From: Tritrichomonas musculus | Lineage: Eukaryota; Parabasalia; Tritrichomonadida; Tritrichomonadidae | Direction: 5' to 3' | Length of the DNA: 64,000 nt | Assembly: GCA_039105265.1 (NCBI GenBank) | Contig: JAPFFF010000004.1 | Location: 5,933,501-5,997,500, forward strand | In this document: in pieces, positions 41,284-50,795 of the stretch | Position numbering within the stretch: the first letter of the stretch is position 1 | How the letters are laid out: every line of letters starts with the position of its first letter | Notes under the pieces: generated by a model | Seen by the model: the letters and a program-made list of their open reading frames with translations, nothing else | Database searches by the model: none | What the model was told of the DNA's origin: nothing | Position numbers and translations under genes: made by a program

Positions 41284-41999
41284 CTTTGGGTATCTGCCAA
41301 AGACTGTTTATAATTATAAACTTTTTCAATGCTGTAAAAATACAGTAAGTTGAAATTCTATATAGAATCAATATCACCTTGAGTAAAGAGAAAATTTTGT
41401 TAAAGGGAGAATAATATGTAAACGCTTCACTTTTTTGATAAAAAAATAATCAATTTTTTTTAATTAGGATTTATATATGAATCGATAAATCTAATATAAA
41501 TAGCATGATATTAATAAATAATCAAGTGAAATAATTGAACCAAAAAAATTAAATTATTCAATTATTTGAATGAATAATAATAATAATAAAAAGCGTCTAG
41601 GCCAAATATTTTACCTTATAAAAAAATTATAAAACATATAAATATCTTTAAAAGTAAAATTGTAAAATGTTTATTAACATAAATATTAAAAAATAAAATG
41701 ATATAATAACATTTGTAAACAAAAATAATTAATATACTTATCTTAAATATTATTTAAATAGTAATGATATTTATTAAAGTATCAAATTCATTTATCAAAA
41801 ATTCGGAAGTAATAAATTGATATATAATAAATCGGTTATTAATTGTACACCATGAGTTAATTATTATTTCAAATATAATTTGATACTTTAATAAATATCA
41901 TTACTATTTAAATTTGAAATATAAGATATTACAATTCATTATTCTAAGAATCATTCTGGAATTAATTCATGAATTTGGTGAAATAAAATGAAATTTAAA
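41284..41999. other. AT-rich intergenic region
   Basis: No gene seen apart from the inverted repeat listed at 41753-41912. An AATAAT run lies near 41574. Confidence 0.5.
41753..41912. repeat. Perfect 36-bp inverted repeat
   Basis: TTTAAATAGTAATGATATTT... at 41753-41788 is perfectly inverted at 41877-41912 around an 88-base AT-rich loop. It is possibly a very small MITE; no target duplication is obvious. Confidence 0.7.
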
Positions 42000-42165
42000 A
42001 ATAGAATGAAATCATTAGAGGAGCAGATATGTTAAGGAGGGTCTCGGACTTCGTCCTCAACCCATCCTTAACAACAGTGAAACACCCCTTTCGGACCAAT
42101 TATGATAGCCACTTGTAAACGACAACGCTATCGATATTCATTTAACTTTTTTATCTTCATTCCAA

Positions 42166-42498
42166 ATGAGTGAGTACTTCATGTACTATGACGATTTCGG
42201 GTTTAAACCAGAGAGTTATCATTTCATTACTCCAGATAGGTATCCAAATGATATTAAACGAATATGGTCTACATGTAATGGAACACATATGTTCCGTAAA
42301 CGTGTCTACTTCTTCAGTCCAAGTCAACGAAAGGTATATACACCGGGTTATGGACCATTGAATTATCAAGTTAGATGGAATTCACATGTGTATTGTTTAG
42401 TAGATGATATGAACAAACGATACTCTTTATGTGTTAATGATCGATTGATAGATCGTACATCGAATATGACCAAGATCGAACTGATGAAGAGTAAATGA
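42166..42498 (+). CDS. Polinton-borne protein, unidentified
   Basis: Small first gene of the Polinton fragment, 110 residues, overlapping the next gene by four bases. No family recognised. Its compact spacing with the following genes fits a virus-like element. Confidence 0.5.
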   Translation: MSEYFMYYDDFGFKPESYHFITPDRYPNDIKRIWSTCNGTHMFRKRVYFFSPSQRKVYTPGYGPLNYQVRWNSHVYCLVDDMNKRYSLCVNDRLIDRTSNMTKIELMKSK

Positions 42499-43874
42499 TG
42501 TTTATTTTTGGTTTCATTGAAATGAGTTATAGAAGAGATAACACAGAAGATGAACACATTCCGTTACCAATCGAAACGGTTTATAACTCTGTAGTTGATT
42601 CGTTAAGAGTTGAAGGTGATTACGGAACCACTAAATATTATACCGATAACGATGAACACTTCAACAGAATCTACTTTAAATATCCAGCTGAATGGAGAAC
42701 ATCCAATCTCGGTGAAAAAATAATCGGTGTTCGTCATATGTCTGTTAAATGGAGAACTGGTAGGATTAAGTTTATCATTTATGTTCGAAAATTTGATAAT
42801 GAAATGTATGATAAACTTAGAAGTGTGATTACTCATGTTAACGAAGAGATATGTAAAACGTTATCAGAAGCTGCGATACATGAAATAGTTATGGATAATC
42901 TACCGGAAAAGTTTGTACGATTATATGAAATTCCAGTAAATATCAGAGTAACGTCAAACGATAATTGGATCGATATCGTCGATCATATACGAAAAGCTAT
43001 TGATGATCATAATCTATATAATCATCTGAAAGAGAAGATCATAGCTAGAGATATAACTCCAGATGAACGAACTACTTTGTTAAAACAATTAGAAGATATC
43101 AAAGATGATTATAAATCGATGTTATCTAAAAGCGATGAATTGATCGGTGAACATATACCGTTCTATTTACAAAGCGAAGACATTATCATCGAAGATGTGT
43201 TCGAAAATAATCAACATATATTGAAATTACAAACAAAAGATGCAGAATGGTTGGGTGATTTTAGAGAAGTCGATGTATTAATCACGAGATCAATAACAAA
43301 TCGGATTATTAATACTGCGTATAGTACCTTTTATAACGGACATCGTAGTGTCAACTATTACAAACATAGAATAAATCATGACGGTCGATTAATTCCATAT
43401 GTAGAACCTAGTAAACCTGTTAAACCTGATATCGGTGATGATGAAGAAGAAGAAGAAGAAGATTGGAATTTACCTGTTATAGATGAAGATGCTATTAAAG
43501 AACATGAATATAATGAAATCAAATTCGATCCATATACAGCTAGCTTCTTCAATATCGGATCCGGTAATCCATTCAAAAACAATATATACGATCTATACCA
43601 TTACAGCAACCAAGTGATAATGAAGAACATATTAACTGATTTGGAGTGTGAAGTTGTAGCTTCATTTGCAACTCAATCGAATCATTATCTTGTTGGTCGA
43701 ACTAATGAACCATTCTGTCCGATCAAATATTATAAGTTGAACCATAGCGATGAAACATTTTGGATTGAATTCTACGACAAAAACGAGATTAAGATTCCAT
43801 TACCGATCAACGATAATGTTGTGTTCACAATGGACATGGTGTTCTTACAAAACCGTAAACTGTTATACTCTTAA
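42495..43874 (+). CDS. Polinton-borne protein, possibly structural
   Basis: 459 residues between the small first gene and the integrase. There is an acidic run near residues 313-325. No family is recognised with confidence; an element structural protein is a guess from position and size only. Confidence 0.5.
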   Translation: MMFIFGFIEMSYRRDNTEDEHIPLPIETVYNSVVDSLRVEGDYGTTKYYTDNDEHFNRIYFKYPAEWRTSNLGEKIIGVRHMSVKWRTGRIKFIIYVRKFDNEMYDKLRSVITHVNEEICKTLSEAAIHEIVMDNLPEKFVRLYEIPVNIRVTSNDNWIDIVDHIRKAIDDHNLYNHLKEKIIARDITPDERTTLLKQLEDIKDDYKSMLSKSDELIGEHIPFYLQSEDIIIEDVFENNQHILKLQTKDAEWLGDFREVDVLITRSITNRIINTAYSTFYNGHRSVNYYKHRINHDGRLIPYVEPSKPVKPDIGDDEEEEEEDWNLPVIDEDAIKEHEYNEIKFDPYTASFFNIGSGNPFKNNIYDLYHYSNQVIMKNILTDLECEVVASFATQSNHYLVGRTNEPFCPIKYYKLNHSDETFWIEFYDKNEIKIPLPINDNVVFTMDMVFLQNRKLLYS

Positions 43875-43884
43875 TCCGATATAA

Positions 43885-44391
43885 ATGAGTTTCATAGAAA
43901 CCTTTGCAAAGCAAAGTCGAATCAAGTTCAAGACCATTGATGAAGTTTATTCTAAGTATCCAACCAATACGTTATCGAAATTCAAGAGAATCGCTAATAG
44001 ATATGGTTTCACGGATGATGAAGCTAAAGACTATCTTCAAAACAAAGTCGTTCACGATCAACATATTCCGCCACCAAAGTTCATGCATATCTATTCGAAG
44101 ATTCAACATGCGTTTCAAATGGATACGTTCATTGGAGATCCAGACTATTTGATGTTCATTAACGTTAACACACGTAAAGCATATGCGTATGAGATGATCA
44201 ATAAAGGTGCTAAACAAGTGTTGAAATCATTAACCGAGTTCATCAAATCAGAACCTGAGTGTAAGTCTATCATATCAGATGAAGATTCATCATACTTATC
44301 GAAATCCGTACTCGATTTCATGAGAGAACATGATATTGTATATACAACAACGACCGATAACGATCATAACAAACTCGTATGGATTTTGTGA
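43885..44391 (+). CDS. Polinton integrase (rve-type), partial
   Basis: Reads as a retrovirus-like integrase: FQMDTFIGD, then YLMFINVNTRKAYAYEM, then SIISDEDSSYLSK. It is the best marker of the element's family. Only part of the gene is present. Confidence 0.75.
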   Translation: MSFIETFAKQSRIKFKTIDEVYSKYPTNTLSKFKRIANRYGFTDDEAKDYLQNKVVHDQHIPPPKFMHIYSKIQHAFQMDTFIGDPDYLMFINVNTRKAYAYEMINKGAKQVLKSLTEFIKSEPECKSIISDEDSSYLSKSVLDFMREHDIVYTTTTDNDHNKLVWIL

Positions 44392-44395
44392 ATGA

Positions 44396-45663
44396 AAATT
44401 TTTTTTCTCATACAAAAAATAAATAATTAAGCAAAATGAATAAATATCCGTGGGGAATGAAATATATTCATTTTTATCCTGCTCTGGTGATGAATATAAA
44501 AGAGAACCAAGATTGCATGTCATTGGTTCATCTGTTTGTGGATCTCTAATTGTTTCAAAATCAGATATATATGGTAAAAAGTTGTGATCAAGCAAGATAT
44601 TAGTTGGTTTAAGGTCTCGATGAACTAATCTTTTTGAATATAAAAACTCAAGTCCTTCAAAAAGTCTAGTAACAGTTAACAATGAAAACACTGGATCGAT
44701 TTTTTCTATGTATTCATTTAATGTGCCATTACACATATATTCGTAAATAATAGCTTTTACTGCTCCTTCTTTCTTTATAAAACCATAACAATGCATAAAG
44801 CATCGATTAGAGCATTTTTGGCAAAATTCAATTTCTCTTTTAGGTTCATCTACAATCCATAATTCTTTCATCAGAAAGATATTGAAACTTTTACGATGAA
44901 TGACTAAATAATATTTGCCTACATCATTTGAATTTATTTTACGCAATTTTATAAAATCTTCAAAATAAAATTCTGCTATATTTCTTTCTTCATTCTTGCA
45001 ATTGATTCTTTGAATAAATTGACTAAATCGAAAAACAAATTGTACGACATTTGGGCATGAAAATATTAACTTATACAATTTTGTTTTCAAGTTTTCTTCA
45101 TTTAATTTAATGCCATCATTAAAATTAAAAAATGATGAATCACGAAAATAATAATTTGGATAAAAGAATCTGCGAATAATATAGCCAGAAATTGGTAAAA
45201 TTGTTGCTTTGACAAATTGGCTTTTATTGATTTGGGATTGGAAATGAAAACAAAAATTTTCGATTTCTTTTTTCAAATTTTTCTCATTTAATCAGTTTTC
45301 GAATATATCAAATTCTTGACCAGTATTTAAAATTGTTATTTTTTTGTTTCTAAGCTTATTTATTAATGATTTTATAGCTGAAATATCAATTCGATCGATA
45401 ATAAGAAACTTTCCTTCAGCACAGAAAAACGCATTGATATCAGTGTCAATTAAATTGTTCAAATTAATTGTAATTAGTTTGAAATCTTCTAATGAATAAA
45501 ACAATAGATTTACAATAAGTTCTTGGCGATTTATTTTATCTTGCTTTTTGAATTCTTGAAATGAAATATATAAAAAATTAAATTTTGAATAAAGCTCAAT
45601 CATCTCATTATTCTCCAAAAAAATAGCTTTTGGAACATTACAAAATGAAAGAGTTGATGCCAT
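44396..45663 (-). pseudogene. Broken protein kinase gene
   Basis: A minus-strand kinase starting at ATG 45663. Its first 123 codons (an N-terminal region without recognised domain) end at an in-frame TGA (45292-45294), after which the same frame continues into a kinase domain: HRDLKPTNILL, SDFETIRD (DFE instead of DFG), LLYSSPEQ, DIYSFCLIIYF. The C-lobe stops where Polinton sequence begins near 44395, and the missing part is not found on the far side of the element. It therefore has one stop and one truncation and is a dead gene. The weak glycine loop and DFE suggest it was already a degenerate kinase. Confidence 0.8.
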
Positions 45664-46390
45664 TTGTTGCTTTATGGGTTATTTGAAAAAAAATAAGAGT
45701 ATTAAACGGTGTCTTTTTTTTTTTCCTCTCAAATATTTTTGGCATTTTAAATTTCTTTGAATTTATATTTCAAATAATTTATTTTTAAAAGAGAATTCAA
45801 AAAATTATAAAATATATAATTATATAATTATAATGAATTATTATAATAAGTATAATTTGTTATCCTTTTATTCCCAATAGAAAATTTTATGTCTAATGGA
45901 TAAAGTTACATCTAATTTTGTGAAAATTCTTTGTTTTTTTTTTAGTTATGAATATGCTTAGAGATTATATTGAAATAAACGAATTCAACAAAATGGTTTA
46001 AATGGTTTTATCAGCATTGAACTTTTTGGTACGTTGGCTCATAGATCAATTACTTCGACAACTCAAAAAGAATTTTCACCAAATTAGATGATAATCCATC
46101 TGATCTTGTGAAAATAAAATAATTTATTCTAAAAATTTTATAAAATATAATATTAATATTTTGAAAGCTTTTTTAAATACGTTTTATATGAATTTGAAAA
46201 CTTCCATTGCTTATTCTTTTGTTTGACTAGTTATTTCTACATGTATTTTATTCTTTTGCCAATAAAAAAGTATTAAAATTATATTTTATTGGCATAAAAA
46301 TACTTGGTTGCTTTCTATCAAAAATTGAATAGTAGTTTTTATAATATTGAGTTGGTATTACCATTTTACATTCAAAAAGTTTTGTGATCA
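45664..46390. other. Intergenic region
   Basis: No gene recognised. AT-rich, with a T-run at about 45715-45723. Confidence 0.5.
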
Positions 46391-46397
46391 TCATTTT
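46391..46397 (+). promoter_or_regulatory. Inr-like element of the helicase gene
   Basis: TCATTTT with its A at 46393, 17 bases before the ATG at 46410. It supports that ATG, since the frame open further upstream has no ATG. Confidence 0.5.
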
Positions 46398-46409
46398 CAA
46401 GCTTTTAGT

Positions 46410-49400
46410 ATGAAAGAAAGAGCTCCATATTCTCAAATTCCAATAGATTCGAATCTAGACAAATACATTAAAAAACAAAAGAGACTTATCAAACTCGAAT
46501 ATTGGCTAGAGACAAAAGAAAAGCAAAAGACAAAAATACCAAACATTGACTTATATTTTATATGCCGAAACAGGTTTTCTTTGAAAGAAAAAAAAATATG
46601 GACAACGACTTTACCTCTTCCTAAAAATTTAATTCCACCAGAATATCTCATTATTGCTGATCCTACATATGTCAATATTTCAGATAAAATGATAGTTAAT
46701 TTTATTGATGGATCAAAACGCCCTATTGAAGGTGAAGTAATAAAAATAAGAGAAGGTGAACTAACAGCATCATTTAAACTATCCTGGAAAGGAGATTCAG
46801 CTAGGAACAAATGCTCTATTCAATTCTTACCGAATGATATAGTCTATCAGCGAAAACTTAATGCACTTACCAAATTAAAATTTTTAAATAATAATCTAAT
46901 AAATATGCTTTGTCGCATCTATCCCAAAAAGCAAATAATTGCAAACATTAAGCTCAATTTACCAAGAAATTATGATTTTAATGATTCACAAAAGAAAGCT
47001 ATTCAAATGGCAGTATCAAATCCATTCTCACTCATACAAGGTCCACCAGGAACAGGTAAAACACACACAATTGGTGCAATTGCCGTTCAAGCTCTAACAA
47101 TGGAGCCCAAAAAGAAAGTTCTTGTATGTGGAACAACAAATGTTTCAATCAACAGTTTATTGGAAATTGTTGGTGATATGCTGCAACAAAGTGGATTCAA
47201 AGTTTGTTGGCCTGCTTCAGCGTATCGAGACTTTAAATCAGAAGAAAATATTTCAAAAGAACAGAAATTAATGACTTTGTACATTATTAGACACATGAAT
47301 TGTAAAGAAAGTAGAAGATTTCAAAAACTTAGTGATAAAAGAAATCGTACAGATAACGAAGATATTGAAATGAACATACTTAGAGATAAACTCGAACAAA
47401 AAGTGATTCAACAATCTAATGTCATTTTTTCAACACTTGATTCAAGTGGTAAAAAATCAATTGTTAAAAACATTGGATCAATAAGTACACTAATTGTTGA
47501 TGAGGCAACACTTTCTGTTGAATCATCAATGATCATTCCTTTGTCACTTCTCCCTGATCGTTTCGTTCTCGTTGGTGATCATAAACAATTAGGTCCACAG
47601 CCTTCTTTCAAAGAACTTAAAAATGAAGGCTACTATTACAGCATGTTTGAAAGAATTATTAAAGAAAGATCATGCTTAAGAAACTCAGTCATGCTTAATA
47701 CACAATATAGAATGCATCCTGATATATCTTATTTACCAAATACTTTATTTTATGATAACGAACTCATTAATGGAGTTAGACCAGAAGATAGAATGATCTC
47801 AAGGAAATTTGCTATCCAGAAACATATCAATTTCATTAATATCAATGGAGTTGAAGAAAAGAATGGTACTTCTTACTTTAATCAGGAAGAGATCGATTAT
47901 GTTGTGAAATTTGTTAATTCTTTGATTGATAGTGGCGTCCATTCTTCTCAAATTGGCGTCATTTCTGCTTATGGTGCTCAAACACATTACATTTCTGAGA
48001 AATTTAAAAATGATGGCATCCGTGTTAAAGTCAGCACAATTGATTCTTTTCAGGGCAGTCAAAAAGATTATATAATAATTTGTACAACTAGAAATGGCTC
48101 AAATATTGGTTTCCTTACTGATAAAAGAAGAATGAATGTCGCCATTACACGTGCAAGATGCATGGTTGCAATCTTTGGTAATGAACAAACTCTTTCACAA
48201 TCATCATCCTGGAATGAAGTGATCAAACATACAAAAGAAAAAAGCTCGTTTTATTTAAAGCTCCCAATAAGAATAGAGAAATCAAAATATAAGCCATTGG
48301 TAATTTCAAAGAATTCAAATAATATTACACGTGAAATGGTTTCTGAATTCAAAGAAAATGAATCTGAGGCCGGATATAACCTAAGTGAAATTCATTCAGA
48401 AATTTCTGATTCTAATGTTCGTATTCTTTGGCCTGATGAAAAAGATGATGTAGTCTATTTGAATGATTGGGTTCAAAAAAGAGTTGAAATACTTAAAAAG
48501 CGAAATAATAATGTCACACTTGCTTATGATGCAGAAAGTGTTTGCATGCAATTTGGTGATATATTTCATAAAGATGTTGATTATTATAATTATAATTGTT
48601 CCGATATAATTCCAGAAATCAAAGTAAACGAATCCATAATTATTTCTTTTTATAAGCATAAAGGAAATCATGATTTTGATCCAATCCTTGTTCAAATAAT
48701 GAAACCTCTTCTTGAAGATCCAAAAATTACTTTAATCACTTTTGATTTTACATTTGATTTTGATAAGCTATACGATTTTGGAATTGATATAAAAACAACA
48801 AGAGTTATTGATGTTCAATTAATGGTTCTTCCAGAAGACGAGTTAAATGATGACTGTAGTGATGATTTCATTCGTTCAACAGGATGGAAACCAATTAGAG
48901 AATTCATTTTACAAGCCATGGACAACAATATCAATGATAGAATTATTGATAATGCCAAAGATAGTATTAAAAAAGATAAAAAAAAGTTTCCTCATGAAGA
49001 AAATTCATTTCTTATTGAATTAAACAATTATCCACAAATTAGCCAATTCACAAAGATTTTCTTGGATTATTCAGCTGGCGATATTTTTTATACAGCTGTT
49101 TGTGGAATAGATGTTCTTTCACGTGGTAATTTGGAAATTGTCAAAAAAAGATCATTGATGAAATTGGCGTCTTTTAAAGATTACCGACGAAAATATGGAA
49201 ATGTACGATGTGTTCGTGATGGTTATTATGTACGTGAATCATTTACGTCAGTAATTCAAGCTCAGTTTTCAAAAGAATCCCAAACATATGAGATCCTTGG
49301 CTTTTATAAAAAGCTCAAAACTTATATAACGTTAATTGAAAAATACCCAGAGTTGCTACATGAAATCATTCCAGAATTCAATGAAGAAGATGTTAGTAAT

Positions 49401-49697
49401 TTTAAAGAAAAGTATAATTATGTTTTAAATAATTTGAAAGATCCTGAAAATGACCACCTTGGAAATATCAAAGATAAAGCAATTCTTGCTCTTGTTGATG
49501 GAATAAAAAAAAGTCCTGGTTTTGTATCAAGAGTCAAAGAAGTAATTGAAGAAGATAATGAATCTATTCAAGAAATTGAAGTTGCTCAAGAAAAAGTAGA
49601 ACCAAAAGTTGAGTCTGTTCAAGTAACGAAAACTAAAAAGAAATCCAAAAAGAAAAAGAAAAATAGGTTTATTTACACTCCTGGTGAAGATTCATAA
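46410..49697 (+). CDS. UPF1-like superfamily 1 helicase fused to RNase D-like exonuclease
   Basis: 1095 residues from ATG 46410. Residues about 190-630 are a UPF1-type helicase: GPPGTGKT at 211-218, VDEATLSVESS (motif II), VGDHKQLGPQ (III), NTQYRMHPDIS (IV), STIDSFQGSQKDYII (V) and NVAITRARC (VI). Residues about 700-920 read as a DEDDy 3'-5' exonuclease of the RNase D type: AYDAES (D707, E709), FDFTFDFDKLYDFGI, VIDVQLM, and YSAGDIFY giving the Y-x3-D signature. The C-terminus is acidic, then Lys-rich (KTKKKSKKKKKNRF). Both activities together suggest unwinding and trimming of RNA, perhaps RNA quality control or small-RNA processing. The exonuclease call rests on motifs and is less sure than the helicase. 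Confidence 0.85.
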   Translation: MKERAPYSQIPIDSNLDKYIKKQKRLIKLEYWLETKEKQKTKIPNIDLYFICRNRFSLKEKKIWTTTLPLPKNLIPPEYLIIADPTYVNISDKMIVNFIDGSKRPIEGEVIKIREGELTASFKLSWKGDSARNKCSIQFLPNDIVYQRKLNALTKLKFLNNNLINMLCRIYPKKQIIANIKLNLPRNYDFNDSQKKAIQMAVSNPFSLIQGPPGTGKTHTIGAIAVQALTMEPKKKVLVCGTTNVSINSLLEIVGDMLQQSGFKVCWPASAYRDFKSEENISKEQKLMTLYIIRHMNCKESRRFQKLSDKRNRTDNEDIEMNILRDKLEQKVIQQSNVIFSTLDSSGKKSIVKNIGSISTLIVDEATLSVESSMIIPLSLLPDRFVLVGDHKQLGPQPSFKELKNEGYYYSMFERIIKERSCLRNSVMLNTQYRMHPDISYLPNTLFYDNELINGVRPEDRMISRKFAIQKHINFININGVEEKNGTSYFNQEEIDYVVKFVNSLIDSGVHSSQIGVISAYGAQTHYISEKFKNDGIRVKVSTIDSFQGSQKDYIIICTTRNGSNIGFLTDKRRMNVAITRARCMVAIFGNEQTLSQSSSWNEVIKHTKEKSSFYLKLPIRIEKSKYKPLVISKNSNNITREMVSEFKENESEAGYNLSEIHSEISDSNVRILWPDEKDDVVYLNDWVQKRVEILKKRNNNVTLAYDAESVCMQFGDIFHKDVDYYNYNCSDIIPEIKVNESIIISFYKHKGNHDFDPILVQIMKPLLEDPKITLITFDFTFDFDKLYDFGIDIKTTRVIDVQLMVLPEDELNDDCSDDFIRSTGWKPIREFILQAMDNNINDRIIDNAKDSIKKDKKKFPHEENSFLIELNNYPQISQFTKIFLDYSAGDIFYTAVCGIDVLSRGNLEIVKKRSLMKLASFKDYRRKYGNVRCVRDGYYVRESFTSVIQAQFSKESQTYEILGFYKKLKTYITLIEKYPELLHEIIPEFNEEDVSNFKEKYNYVLNNLKDPENDHLGNIKDKAILALVDGIKKSPGFVSRVKEVIEEDNESIQEIEVAQEKVEPKVESVQVTKTKKKSKKKKKNRFIYTPGEDS

Positions 49698-50158
49698 AAA
49701 ACATCGTTTGTTCTCTATTATGAATGTCTCATTTCGAATTTGCAATTATTGACACTTTTTTATAATTAAATCGTAAAAATATTTTTTATCAGCTTATAAT
49801 TTGTTGAAAATTCTTTTCAAAATCTATTAAAAAAATCAATACTTTTGCGCACAAATGAAAAAATATCATGATGTTTTAATCAAGTAATTTATTATTATAT
49901 AATATTAATCATTTTTTCAATGTTCTATATCTATTTAACAAAAAAGAGATTGATTATCTTGAATTTCTAATATTTTAAGCAAATTTTGGATGTCTTTTCA
50001 CACTTTCGCACTTTAAAAAATCAAATTTGAGGAAAAACTAGTATAGAGGGAAAATATTAGGGACATTTTTTTTGCTTCAAATGCAGAATCTTTACTAATG
50101 AATTTAATAAATCTTTTTTTGCTATTATTTCTGTTTTTAAATTTTCGAACATGACTGA
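49698..50158. other. AT-rich intergenic region
   Basis: Nothing recognisable. Confidence 0.5.
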
Positions 50159-50740
50159 TTATACCAAACTACAGAAAATTTGACGGAGATCCTCTTCATT
50201 TATATTATAAGGAATGTTTTTTATTAAAACAGTCGAGCTGTCCCTTATATTTAGATTGTTGGTCAGATTTTTTATCTTATCATTAAGAGAATTAATTGTT
50301 GAATTCTGCTTCTTTGTTTCCTCTTTATGCATTTTTTCAAGAGTATTTCGCGATAAAATTTCTTTGTTTAAATTATTTCTGATGTCATTCAATGTAATTT
50401 CATTTTGTTTTTGTATTTCTTGTTATTCTTCAACTTTTTTATCATATTCTTGATTTTTGGTCATTTCTTCGCTTAGTTTTTGTTGAGTATCTGCAATCAA
50501 CTCTTTTTGTTGATCAAAATAATTTTCAATATCATCTTCTCTCACATTTGGAAGGAAATAGTCTTCGTTTGAAAGAAGTTCAAATAATTCTTTGAAAGTA
50601 GGTCTCATTTTGAGATTTTTTGACCAACATCTTTGAATCAGCTTTTCAAATGAAGGTTCAATGGGAACATTGAAAGTGGGACGATAATGCTCATTAATTG
50701 GGTAATTTTGCCTTGATCAAGTTCTGTATATGGCGTAGAA
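50159..50740 (-). pseudogene. Kinase C-lobe and coiled-coil fragment
   Basis: On the minus strand, about 50740-50600 reads as the end of a kinase domain (EPSFEKLIQRCWSKNLKMRP) with a frame change near its start. Next comes FKELFELLSNEDYFL and a coiled-coil tail that ends in a stop at about 50423, and then another coiled-coil frame to 50159. The last residues, TVLIKNIPYNINEEDLRQIF, look like the start of an RRM RNA-binding domain that is then cut off. The kinase N-lobe and most of the C-lobe are absent. It lies just downstream of the related kinase at 50796 and is probably a tandem copy in decay. Confidence 0.6.
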
Positions 50741-50795
50741 TGAGTCAAAATTTTTTTAATGAAATAAAATAAACAATTTGAAAATTAACGATTTT

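Larger units (their letters stand above)
42000..44395 (+). mobile_element. Maverick/Polinton fragment (fossil)
   Basis: Three closely packed plus-strand genes with codon use unlike the neighbours, ending in a retrovirus-type integrase as found in Maverick/Polinton elements, which are abundant in trichomonads. The left part (about 42028-42072) has a hairpin GTTAAGGAGGGT/ACCCATCCTTAAC that may lie near an element end. The element is incomplete: polymerase, ATPase and protease genes are absent. It appears broken, with at least one large loss, and its right edge meets a kinase gene near 44380-44400. The open frames suggest a fairly young insertion. The left boundary is approximate. Confidence 0.72.

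Noticed and set aside
45292-45294. TGA in the kinase gene as a recoded or selenocysteine codon
   Set aside because: The gene is also truncated at its 3' end and has DFE for DFG, so simple decay is the easier explanation. Trichomonads use the standard code.
46347-46409. Upstream extension of the helicase frame
   Set aside because: It begins at TTG, has no ATG, and lies across the initiator motif at 46391.
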